Below are positions 35,538 to 46,565 of a stretch of DNA of 64,000 bases, one piece after another. The notes under the pieces are model-generated. The model was not told the origin of the DNA and made no database searches. It saw nothing but the letters and a program-made list of their open reading frames with translations. Numbering within the stretch: the stretch's first letter is position 1; each line of letters starts with the position of its first letter. The DNA is taken from contig JANATG010000005.1 of NCBI GenBank assembly GCA_029449235.1, positions 2,790,001 to 2,854,000 of the forward strand. The letters run 5' to 3'. The stretch comes from Linnemannia schmuckeri. Lineage: Eukaryota > Mortierellomycota > Mortierellomycetes > Mortierellales > Mortierellaceae. Position numbers and translations under genes: made by a program.

Positions 35538-37836
35538 ATGTCTCCAGCTACCACCACTATCGCCACCGCCCTCGCCTCGGATGTCTCATCCACCGCCTCC
35601 TCGAATGTCGCTGCCGTCAAGGCTGCTGTTGCCGATGCTGTTGCCACCCCTGCCTCAGCCATTGCCTACCAGACTCTTGAGGTTGCCGATCTCGCTACCG
35701 CCTTTGCCGACTATGTTGGTATGTGAGAGTGGCACGCTTCATTTTTATTATCAAAACTTCAACAAACGATTTACTAACGTTGTTAATATGCACAACACTA
35801 GACCTGGCGGTCAAGACCCGTGGCGGCAAGGTGTTGGCGACTTCGGACGAGTGGTTCGCAGAGTCCCACAACCTTTTGACGGCCGCGGCCCCCATCTCGC
35901 GTAAGGGCCATTTTACGCCCAAAGGTGCCTGGTTCGATGGCTGGGAGACCCGCCGCCACGGTCCTGAGTTTGACTGGTATGCGTCCCTTCTATTTTCTTT
36001 TCAACTTTATCCCTCCACATTATTGTGAAATAATATTTGCACACTATGCAGTACAGAACAAGGCACTCACCGTTTCTCATCTCATGTCATTCATCTGAAT
36101 CTATCACATAGGTGCGTGATCCAGCTGGGTTACCCTGGCACGGTTGCAGGTTTCGAGGTTGACACGGCCTTCTTTACGGGAAACCACTCCCCCTTTGTCT
36201 CTGTGGAGGGTTTTGTGGCCAGGCCCTCCGCCACGGTGGCTACAGGTCCCGAGGATGTTAAGAATGGTACAAGTGGTGTTGCTGCCAATGGCACCACCTC
36301 CGATCAAGGTTCCACAGTTGCTGTTGTTTCTGGTGCCGCCGCCGCTCCCCTCGCCGCCGTCGTCCCCGACACGGTTGAGGGATGGGAACAGGTCCAGTGG
36401 ATCCCTATCCTCCCTAAGGTGGCCTTGAACCCTGACTCTCGTCACGGGTTCAAGTTGGAGGTCCCCACCACTCAATTCTTCACCCACATTCGCTTCAGAA
36501 TGTTCCCCGATGGTGGAGTCGCCCGCCTGAGGGTCTATGGAAAGGTCCACCAAGTCCTTCCCGAGGACAAGGCTGATGTCTTTGATTTGGCTGCTGTTGG
36601 AGCGGGTGCTCGTGTTGAGGCCTTCTCTGATGCGCATTTCGGTCATCCTTCTAATCTTTTGCTCCCTGGTCGCGGTCATGACATGTCTGATGGCTGGGAG
36701 ACCAAGCGTTCTCGCGCTCCCGGCCACGTTGACTGGTCCCTCATCAAGTATGTCTCTTTCTTTTTGCCGTTGTATGAATTAATTACCAACCTAAGGAAAT
36801 CATTTCGAGTTCATATTCTAACTGTTCCTTCACTTTATGAACGCTTAGATTGGGCGTTGCTGGTCACCCTACTTTGATCGAGATCGACACTGCCCACTAC
36901 ATGGGCAACCCTCCCAAGTCAGTCACCCTGCTCGGATACTCTGCCGAGGACACCCTTCAGGAGAAGCCCATCACCCTCTTGAGCGAGGCTCCTGTCAAGC
37001 CTCACCGCCAGCACTTCTTCGAGATTCCCACCGAGATAAGCTCGGGTCCTGCTATCGCGTCGGTCAAGGTCGTGATGATCCCCGATGGCGGTATCAAGCG
37101 TGTTCGCGTCTTTGGATCCCAGTCCTGGCCCGCAAATGCCATTCCCATCCACTCCCCCATTGGTCAGCGCCAACCCCTTCCTGACGAGAATACCTGGAAC
37201 TTGTTGACCATCGAGGCCGAGCCCATCACCAAGGAGGCCTTTGCCCCTTGGGGTCAGGTTATCGAGGTCCCTACCTATGACCCCAACTCGATCAAGGTTA
37301 ACCAGGGCACTGCCCAAAAGTTCTCCCACATTGGTCACTTCTCCAACTTGCGGTCCTACGCCTTGAACGACGAGCTCATCGCCGCCAATGGAAACAAGTC
37401 TCTCGACAAGACCTGCCCCTCGGATCACAAGCCTGCAACTGCCAACATTGCCATCTTCCAGTGCTACAAGCCCGTCGAGACCAAGGACATTGGCGTCCGC
37501 CTGTTGGAGCGTCACGCATACTCTTCGCAGATGTTTGTCCCCATGGGCGGAGATGGCAACGGTGGATTTGTGGTAGTCGTGGCCAAGGACCGTACCTCGG
37601 ACGGTAATCCTGACCTATCGACCCTCAAGGCCTTCACGGTCGCCAACAGCCAGGGCATCAACTACAAGCCCAATGTCTGGCACCACCCCATGATTGTCAC
37701 CGGACGCCCTGTAACTTTTTTGACGATTACTCATGAGTCGGGTGTGGGTCGCGATGACTGCGAGGAGTACTGGTTCAAGAAGGAGGCAGCTGCTGTCGGA
37801 AACCAAGACGGTGTTGCTGCTGTAGTGCGCATCTAA
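35538..37836 (+). CDS. Allantoicase-ureidoglycolate lyase fusion protein, 4 exons
   Basis: Exons 35,538-35,718, 35,802-35,976, 36,112-36,747 and 36,849-37,836 give 659 residues. The first part (about 45-425) is allantoicase, which splits allantoate into urea and ureidoglycolate. It has GGKVLATSDEWFAESHNLL, GAWFDGWETRRH, and in the second repeat MSDGWETKRSRAPGHVDW, EIDTAHYMGNPP and MIPDGGIKRVRVFG. After a short linker, residues about 446-650 match ureidoglycolate lyase (ureidoglycolate to glyoxylate plus urea). This part has FAPWGQVIEVP, LLERHAYSSQMFVPMGG and VWHHPMIV. Yeast Dal2 and Dal3 are separate proteins of about 343 and 195 residues. An Ala/Gly/Ser/Thr-rich insert of about 60 residues interrupts the first allantoicase repeat. 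No stop or splice signal separates the domains, which share exon 4. Confidence 0.92.
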
Positions 37837-38689
37837 ATTGTCTTTTTTTTTTTTTTTTTTTTTAGAAGACAACACAATGTTGAAAAATAAAAACTTAAAG
37901 ATACCCAATACCCTCTTTGTATCTCATCCTTCCTGACCAGGATAATGTTTTATCTAGGAGCGGTGACGAACCAAGGATAAGGGAGGTATGGATGCAAACA
38001 AGTGGTGCCAGCTGTGTGTGAGAGAGAGATCGTGTATATAGAAGAGCGGTTCTTAGCATTGTCGCCTTTGGATGGGTTTGGTGAGAAGCCATGGCGGGGA
38101 AAGGAAGGTAAGAGAGAACAAAAGAAGGAAGGAGGACAGAAACAAGGAGTGTGATGCATACGATCTGTACCGCCTGTGGTCTACACACTCTACTTACTCA
38201 GATGCTTGATTCGCTTATCCTAGCTAAAAAGAGGAGATTGGCGGCGCAGAAGGAAAGATGATCGCATGTGCTTTTATCGTTAACGAGACAGAGAGACGAA
38301 TCCCAGTCGTCCGTCCTTCTCCCTCAGACTCCGCCCGGGGGGTCACCCAACGGTAGAAGACAAAAAAAAAAAAAAAAAAAAAATGATCGTTTTGTTTTGG
38401 GGTGGACTGAGAAAAGAGAAGAGACCCCGAAAGCAGGAAACAGATGGAAACACACACACAGCCAGGGCATCAAACCTGGCTACTCACACTCACTCACTCA
38501 CACTCACACTTACACTTGCCGGTTCCTTTTTTTTTATCTCCCCCATCACTATCGGTCGCTTCACTTTCTTCTTCTCTCTTTTCTCTCTTATTCAACAACA
38601 AGCTCCATATACCCCTACCCTCTGGTTCAGCCTGTTCCAACCCATTGCAGGAACATCACACCAGACAACAACAACATCAACTACCCGCC
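37837..38689. other. Spacer between allantoicase fusion and decarboxylase genes
   Basis: A T run at about 37,843-37,863 and AATAAA near 37,885 follow the stop. An A-run lies near 38,361-38,383 and a (CACT)n-like repeat near 38,484-38,515. CT-rich DNA leads to the next ATG. No gene is seen. Confidence 0.5.
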
Positions 38690-41605
38690 ATGACCACAAC
38701 TGACCTTTGCCAAGATGCACAAGAGCTCGACCTGCTCATTACCAGAATGAAAGATCTCCTCGTCCAATGTAAGCACTCCCACTCATCTCACTGTTCTTCA
38801 CCCCTTCTTTATCTCTCTCTTTGCTCCCTCTCCCCTGTTTTCCGCTGTTGTGCTCAATAATTTCCTCTCTTTTATTCCGGCTGACTCATGATGTGCATTT
38901 ACTTTAATTGTTTTCATTTTTTTTTTTCATGTCCTTGTACGCTGCGCATGGGGACTCTCCTTTTGGCCGATCCGACTAACAAAAAAAAAATCGAATGCTC
39001 ATCCACCCTCCTCCTTTTTTGAAATCAAATCGGAATGGTTCGATAGATATGGACGAGAGCAGGCAGCCTGAGGGTCGTCTGGTCGATTACAAGGAGCCGC
39101 ACGAGCTGGAGCAAATCATGGACTTTTCCCTGCCGGACTTTGGAGTTGGACCTGAAGGTAAGCTTCGCCTTGTTTGTTTCTCCCTCATATGTGGAATTCA
39201 TGGGCAATTGGACCACAAGACAGAGACAGACTGATGCGTGCATACAAACCTATCGTTTCAGTCTCGCGGGTAATCGAGTGCAATGATAGTGGAAGGTGAT
39301 GATGAACAATCAATGCATGTATCTTCTCTCACTTTCTTTCTGTGTCTCTGTGTGTGTAACCGCTCTTTATTTTTTATTTTTTATTTTTTTCAGTTTTACT
39401 TGCACATGGCATGATCCTTCCTTCTTCCTCCCTCCTTGCCACTCCCCCTCTTGGCTGTTGATTGATCAATGATCAGTGATATGGCCCCTGAATGGTTCAA
39501 GAATGGTGATCGGACCTTGATAGTTATTTTGAAACTCACTCTCCCTCCTCATTGATCAAACTGATATTTATGTAGGAATCTTCCCAACAATCACACAGAC
39601 GCTCAGGCACAGCGTCAACACATTCTCGCCCCGCTTTATGGACAAACTTTACGCAGGTTCCTCCCCCATCGGCGTCCTCTCCGAGCTCTTGCTCGCCGGA
39701 CTCAACGGAAACTCTCACGTCTACCACGTCTCGCCCGTCTTCACCATGATGGAAATCCACGTCACCCGCGCCCTCGCCCGCCTCTACGGCTTCAACGGCG
39801 AACGCGCCGGAGGACTCTCCTGTCCCGGAGGAAGTGCCAGCAACCAATTGGCCATGGTTACCGCAAGGAACTCGCTCTACCCAGAGATCAAGAAGGTCGG
39901 ATACTTTCCTCGACCATCGATCCAACAGCAACGGGAAATGGAGGAGCGTGGGTACTCGCTTGCAGGATTCAGCTTGTCGACATATGGCAAGCTGATTGCG
40001 TTCACTAGCATCGCAGGACACTATTCTTTGGAGAAATCGGCCGTCATGATGGGCTTGGGCACAGAGAACATTGTCAGCGTCCCTTGTGATTCCTATGGAT
40101 CCATGATCCCCTCCGAACTTGGTAAGCGTCTTTTTTGTACAGCAAGAGTCAAAGCACACTAATGGCACACTTCAAGGAAACGATCGCGTCAGTTTTTTAT
40201 CCGTCATTTGATTCCAACTCAGCAAACCACTTCGTCTGTCCATCCACTCACACTTCTTCTTCCTCACTCCTTCAATATCTTTCAACTGTAGAACGATTGA
40301 TTCAGGAGCACATTGCTTTGGGACACACGCCCTTTTTCATCAATGCGACAGCCGGAACAACCGTCTTGGGAGCATTTGATCCTATCCGTCCTTGTGGTGA
40401 GATTGCTCAAAAATACAACTGCTGGCTTCATGTTGACGGTTCCTGGGGAGGAGCCGTCGTTTTTGTTCCTGAGCTTGCCAAGTCTCTCCTCGACGGCTCT
40501 GAACTCGTAAGTTGTTTTGGATGTCGCATTTGCCTTGCATAGTCGTTGCTGGAGTTTGTCGCGATGAAGTTTCTGACGCCCAACTGCATTATTTATTTGA
40601 ACGCGTAATTAATACATTTAGGCACAATCAATTACAGTGAACCCTCACAAGATGTTGCAGACATCTCTTCAGTGCTCGCTCCTACTGGTCCCCGACTCTT
40701 CCATCTTCCCACGTGCAAACGCATTGAAAGCCAACTACTTGTTTCACGGGCAGAGCCACGACTTGGGCGACGGCACGCTCGGATGTGGACGGCGCTCGGA
40801 TGCAGTCAAGTTGTTCTTGGGTTGGAAGTACTATGGGCGTCTTGGATATCAAGCAAGAATCGAAAAGTCGCTGTCTAACGTAACGCGGTTTGGAGAGTTG
40901 TTGGCCCAGGATAACTTTAGAGACAACAGGATCCAGATGCTAAGATTGGGTTGTGATCACGAAGATGTGATCCATCGTCGGGAAGTGGAGGAGGAGAGCA
41001 AGCGGGACAAGACTCTCCCCAGTCTGTTGCAGGTCTGCTTCTGGTACCGTCCCCGTAACAGCCGATTGATTGACTGGAGAGGCACCGAAAGAGTGTGGAG
41101 GGATTTTGAAGACGTATCTGCTCAGGAGCCTCCTTCCCGTGTCCCCTCAACAGCCGCTACCCCATTGATAGAGTCGCAGCCCTATTTCACAGGAAATGCA
41201 GACATCACGTCGGCAACGCCTTCGAGTGTCTCTCCCAACTCTTCGACTACCTCTCTAGAATCGTACGAGTCCGCCTCTACAGCCTCATCTAATTCTCCCT
41301 CGACAACGACGTCCCCTAGAAAAGCTGCGGATCGTGGAGCCATTCTTACAGACCCGCAGGAGCGTCAACAGGCGAAGGACTGGATGGAACAAGTGACAAA
41401 GTCGGTGCACGCTCGGATCCGTAGCCGTGGTGGGTTCATGATTGACTATGCTCCCTTGGGTCCTTACCTGCCATTGTTTTTCAGGGTGGTGCTGAACCCT
41501 CCTACGATTCGGGAGATTGACTTGACCATGTTGGTGGACGAGATCTTGGAGTGCGGAGACATCATCGAGTCCCAACTAGACACTCCTGCCTGTTGCCAAG
41601 TTTGA
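38690..41605 (+). CDS. PLP-dependent group II decarboxylase (glutamate/cysteine-sulfinate decarboxylase-like), 5 exons
   Basis: Exons 38,690-38,768; 39,047-39,157; 39,576-40,121; 40,292-40,506; 40,622-41,605 give 644 residues. Family features are NTFSPRFMDKLYAGSSPIG, GGLSCPGGSASNQLAM, FTSIAGHYSLEKSA, ATAGTTVLGAFDPI, LHVDGSWGG and TVNPHKM. K327 is the Schiff-base lysine. LQCSLLLVP, CGRRSDAVKLFLGWKYYG and VCFWYRP follow. The pattern is closest to animal-type GAD65/cysteine-sulfinate decarboxylases rather than plant or yeast Gad1. Substrate is uncertain: glutamate, cysteine sulfinate or aspartate are all possible. A Ser/Thr/Pro-rich insert (about 480-555) breaks the C-terminal domain, making the protein longer than the usual roughly 500 residues. 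Intron 2 is 418 bases and intron 1 is 278. AATAAA lies near 41,622. Confidence 0.9.
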
Positions 41606-44269
41606 AAACAGAAGGACTTGGAATAAATGAACGCCACTAATATTGAGATGACTAAAGGGATTGACTTTGTCCACCTGGTTCACATTTGTCCATTTTGTAA
41701 ACCGCCCGTATTTTTGAGTTTGGTTTGCTCCACTCCTCACTTTTCTTTTGTGCTCTGAAAGAAGTTCTGCCAGACAGGCATACTGCCAGACAGAGCCAAG
41801 TTTGCGGTATGAGGCATTTTCTGCTTCTTCCTCTTTACAGTGCTGATTGATATAAGTCTTCGAAGGCTTGGCGAGGATGCAATAGGAACCGTTTTGGACA
41901 CTACTTGCCTTACACCTCCACAAAATACTTAATTGCCTCGGTAGTAACTGCTGGATCCGAGGATCCTCATAAGTATGTGGATATCTGGTCTTTACCGGGG
42001 AACATCGGTGGTGTGGGAAGGTGGGTCTGGTGGGGGTGATCGAGTTGTTACGACGTCTTGTTGAGTGTGTTTCCATCCCCTGAAAATCAATCGTTCCCGA
42101 GATCGCTGTTGTTGTGAATAAGCAGCAGCATCCAAAAAATGACAATGCGCCAATACCCCTTTCAGTAGAACGCTGACCTTGCAGTAACGCAGTCTACCTT
42201 TTGTCCATCACGTTGATCCTGTGTCAAAGAAAAAGAAGTTCTTACAACTCGTATCCTTGCGATGTCCTGAGTCTCCTCGGTTCACTGTGTTTCCTTCGGG
42301 GTTAAAATAGGCGCATGCAGCAGACGCAACAACATAGGCGAGCAAAAGCAAGGAAGAGAAAAATAAGTGCCATTGCACACATTCGGTGAGGAAGCGGGGA
42401 GGAGGTTCTCAAAGAGTTCACGACGGGACAAAATTGGCAATCGCACGACAAGGGACTCGCCATCTTTTTCTGTATCGCACTGCGAAGAAGCGATGAGAAA
42501 AAACAAATAATGAGAAGTCAATCAAGCAACAAAGGAGTTCACATAAGCTGGGCCTTTCAGTGTATGGGTTGTTGTTGTCGATAAACGAATTGTCACCCAA
42601 TGGTCTAACAAGGAACATCAGACAACACACGGTAATAGGCCCATCCAGCAACAACAACAAAAACTAAGAGGAAACCCCCTTGTGAGAAGATTGAGAGAGA
42701 CAAAGAAAAGAGAGAGTAGTTGCTCGCGAGCGCACGCAAGAAATGTTCATCCTTTCTCTTTGTTGAGAGGTACACACTCTTATTCTTCAAGATTAGTATT
42801 TTTTGCTCTCTACCTTGTGCGACTTGACCCTTTGCCCTGTTCAACACCTTCGTTGGTGTCTATGAGGGAATTTATTTTAGCCACAAACAACAACAACAAC
42901 AGTAACAGCAACAATATCGACGTGAACAAAGCAGGAAGGAAATGTCGATGGAAGGAATAAAACGGATCAGATCATGATTAACGAGGATGAGGAAAAAAGG
43001 GCGAGCAAGCAACAGCTTCACCCATCGTGATTTTCATTAGTAACTGAGTACCTTTTTTGCTCTAGGAGCGGCGTTTAGAAGGAAATAGGTTGAGTGCGTT
43101 GCTGCGTTTCTGCGTTGATGTGTTGATGTATTTGATGTATTGGTGGGAGGTCTAGTTCTTTAGCCCGGGTATAAGAGGTATAAATTCATGTAGGAACAAA
43201 AGCAAATAAAAAATGGCCGGATATTAGTATGCAGCTCCTTTGCAGCACGCGATATGGTCAACGAAGCAATCCCATACACGCCACGCGCGCACGCACACAC
43301 CTTATCTCCTCTTTCGTACACCCCTGCGCAAAAAAAATAGATGTATGCACAAGCCCACTTGTTCTTGATCGACTTTTGTTTTTGCTAGCCACGCTTACGA
43401 ACACAACATCATCTCACGAGTCCCCTTTTCTTCCTCTTCGCCCTTCTTTCTTCATCTCTTGTGTGCATACTCCTGCTATTTTCCTTCTCCTTCAATGATG
43501 TCAAATTTCATTTTACATTTTCCTTATCTTGTAGTGACAAGTACATCATGAAGGGATAGAGTCTCGACAAGGTCTTTTACAATATGGAGACTCTAGTGAA
43601 TCTAGAAAAAAAAACACTCCCGAACAAGGAAAGAAAGTGGCGAGCATATGTGGTCAGGGTCAGGACTAGAGAACAGATGCGTTGTCGCATTTTGAGTTTC
43701 GGCAAAATCAGGGCCCGGAAACCCCTTCTTTACAACATGTGGACATCCTCCTAGACGCATGTAAATAAACTTACACAAAGGAAAAATGCCCCGTTTCTTT
43801 CCTTATTATTGTTTGATTGTGTATTGAACAACATAATTGTAGGGACCGCTACAAGGCATGGGTCAAGGATAAGCACCTGATTCAATCGCTTCATCTCACT
43901 CTTTACTCCTGCCTTTCTGTGACCCAGGTGAAATCAGAAAAAAGGGATAAACCTCTTTCTCCTTCCTGTATCCTTCCCTCGGTGTGGTAGAGAAAGATGC
44001 GAATGCCTTATGTCCATTAAGCATTCTGTGGAGATGAGATGGCCATCCCTCGGGTTTCTTTACTTCCATCCCAAGACAATCTTTTGACCTTGAAAAGCAA
44101 GTTGTCTTTTGAGGAACAAATGTTCAAAGAAGATGACAGCTGTGAAGCGATTAAATGATAAATAAAACGATTATTCTCTCGTACAACAACAATAGCAACA
44201 AAAAAGAAAAAAAACCAGCGAATGACAACTGGTGTCAATAATAACAACTCAAGTAGCGAATTAAACCCA

Positions 44270-44333
44270 CTTCCCTTCCCTTCCCTTCCCTTCCCTTCCC
44301 TTCCCTTACGAACGAACGAACGAACGAACGAAC
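44270..44333. repeat. Compound microsatellite (CTTCC)n-(GAAC)n
   Basis: About seven CTTCC units are followed directly by about six GAAC/ACGA units. Confidence 0.9.
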
Positions 44334-44803
44334 AACACAAGCAGCAAACAAAAAGTAAAACAAATAAACAGGACAATTGTCAATCGATGAGAAAAACTTT
44401 TGTGGTCTGTTTAGTCATAGACCTAGGGGTAACTAGGGGATGAATAGAGAATGAAGTGGGTTCTGCGGAGAAAAAAGAGAGGGGATAATGGAGAGATGAA
44501 AGAGCGCAAAAGGGAAAAGTCCTTCCAAAGACCCATAGTCCTCCTCATCCTCATCCTAATCACTTCATGTTTTTCCATATGTGGGTGCAGTATTGTGAGG
44601 CTGGACACTTTTCGCCCATTTTGTATTTTGTGTGTTACATTTTCATTCCCCGCACGACCAACTTGTACTCTTTCTGTCGTGCATGCCCTGTTCCTTTCTT
44701 CTCGTCTCATTCACCCCTGCGCCCAGTAAGATTTTCGCGGTATCCCTCTGTTGTGCAAGTAGTGTAAGCTTGAATACTTTTAAGTTGCAGCGACCACTCA
44801 AAA

Positions 44804-44828
44804 CCCCCCCCCCCCCCCAAAAAAAAAA
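44804..44828. repeat. C15A10 homopolymer junction
   Basis: Fifteen C are followed immediately by ten A. Long C runs are rare in this AT-run-rich DNA. Confidence 0.9.
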
Positions 44829-45785
44829 GCGAGAACGAGTCGCCTTGTTTATTAGGACAAAAAAAAAAAGACCAAAAACTAGTTTTGAGGGCCTCCTGCC
44901 CGGAAAATACTATTATCGAGAGAAAGTAGGCATAGCGCCAGGCAGGGCAGACAATAAGAGTGTGAGAGAGCGACTGAATAAGCGAGAGCCAGGCAGAACA
45001 GGGTAGACCAGTTGCAAAGAAAAGGCCGATGAGCAAAGAAACAACTGCAGAGAACAGCAAATCTGACCTTTTGAAAAGTTAGCTAGGCCCACTTTCATAT
45101 CTGCTCCCTGCTTTCCTTATCCCTTGTTACACCGGTGATCGGCAAGAAGGCCATCAAAAGGATAATAGCAGAGAAGAGAAGAAAAAAAAGGAGCGCACCA
45201 CAGTGGTCATGGAGGAAAGTACTGCACCAACAACCCGAGGAAGAAGAAACGTGGATGTGAGTGCGTCCAGGATGACTTGCAATTCATTGCTGGTCATTGT
45301 TACTCGCCTTAGAAAAGGGGAAGGACAATGGAAAAGGAGGATTGGTTTTCCTCATTGACAGCATACAGTCATTGTTCTTCAGCGAAAAAAAATCAGAGGA
45401 GAGAATAAAGGAGAGGCAAAGGACTATGACCATTGGCTTTGGTTTGATCCTTCCACTACTCTCTAGGGTGTATGCTCGTGTGCATGTGTGTTGTCCTCTA
45501 TCTAGTGCGGGTAGTGTTCCTGCGTAACATGACGTCCACTCGAACAGGGGAGAAGAGTTGAATCCAGGCACCACAGCACGGGTTAGAAAAGAGATGCGAA
45601 AAAACAAATAACAAAGACAATGGAAGATATTTCAGATGGTGTAAGCTGGTTCATTCTCTGTCAGCAGTATCGGCTCTATCTTTTTTTCAAGAGAGAACAG
45701 ACATAAGTAAGATGGAGCATGGGGGTGTGAATGAGTGAGGAATGCTTGTTTACCTTTCTATCCCCTTGTTGGATTGAGAAGATAG

Positions 45786-45845
45786 TGTGTGTGTGTGTGT
45801 ATGTGTGTGTGTGAGAGAGAGAGAATGGGAGAGTGAGAGAGAGAT
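45786..45845. repeat. (GT)n-(GA)n microsatellite
   Basis: Alternating GT with one A interruption passes into GA repeats. Confidence 0.8.
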
Positions 45846-46313
45846 GGACGACAATAATGACAATGACAACGGCACTGACAGCAGACAACAGTTGTAGACA
45901 ACGGGCAATAACAACAACGGAGAAGTATGTGTTTATCCATGAGTGTTTTTATTTTTTGGTTTAGATGTTAATTCAATAGAAAAAAAGAGAATGCGAGCGT
46001 GAATGCGAGTACAGTGTGTGGATGTGTATGTTCAGTTCAGGTCCACCTGGACCCATCGCTCTCGATTTGTTTATTTCGCACAAGAATGGGCGGCGTTGGG
46101 TGGATGGTGTTGTTGTTTCCATTTGTAGCCTAATGGGAAGTCTGAGTGTGGATGAACCATTTGGGAGTGAATGAATGAATGGCCTGGCCCAGCCTTCTAG
46201 GAGCGTTGCTCTGGACAAGGACACGCACAACTATCCACCTCAGTTTATCCCTCACTCAAACGAACAAGCAAATTCAACCCTCCTGCCCACACACACTCAC
46301 TCGGTTGAGTAGA

Positions 46314-46319
46314 TATAAA
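46314..46319 (+). promoter_or_regulatory. TATA box before H+-ATPase gene
   Basis: TATAAA lies about 250 bases upstream of the ATG at 46,566, just before the T30 run and the CT-rich leader. Confidence 0.4.
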
Positions 46320-46333
46320 GATGGCCTGTTATT

Positions 46334-46365
<32 letters not shown>

Positions 46366-46565
46366 CTTTCCCACTCTGTTCACCACCATCATCACACCGT
46401 AGTCTTGGTTCCTCCTCCTTCTCCTTTTCCTCCTCCTTCATTCTCTTTTTCCTTCCCCCGCCCTCCTCCCTTTCCTCCCTCTACTACTCTGTTCCTGTGT
46501 GCTCTCTCCCTTGTACATTTCATTCATACCCTAGTCAGTCACTATTTATCACATAGACTTGAGTC

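Larger units (their letters stand above)
41606..46565. other. 5-kb gene desert with microsatellites
   Basis: Short frames only, none recognisable. Contents include a 9-bp inverted repeat (TAGAGTCTC/GAGACTCTA) near 43,558-43,594 and CTTCC and GAAC repeats at 44,270-44,333. A C15A10 tract lies at 44,804-44,828, a GT/GA tract near 45,786-45,845 and a T30 run at 46,336-46,365. The region from about 46,330 to 46,565 is CT-rich and is the likely leader of the H+-ATPase gene. No RNA gene was recognised. Confidence 0.5.

Noticed and set aside
43558..43594. 9-bp inverted repeat TAGAGTCTC/GAGACTCTA as a terminator or RNA gene
   Set aside because: The stem is short with a loop of about 20 bases, and no gene is adjacent; chance is the simpler explanation.
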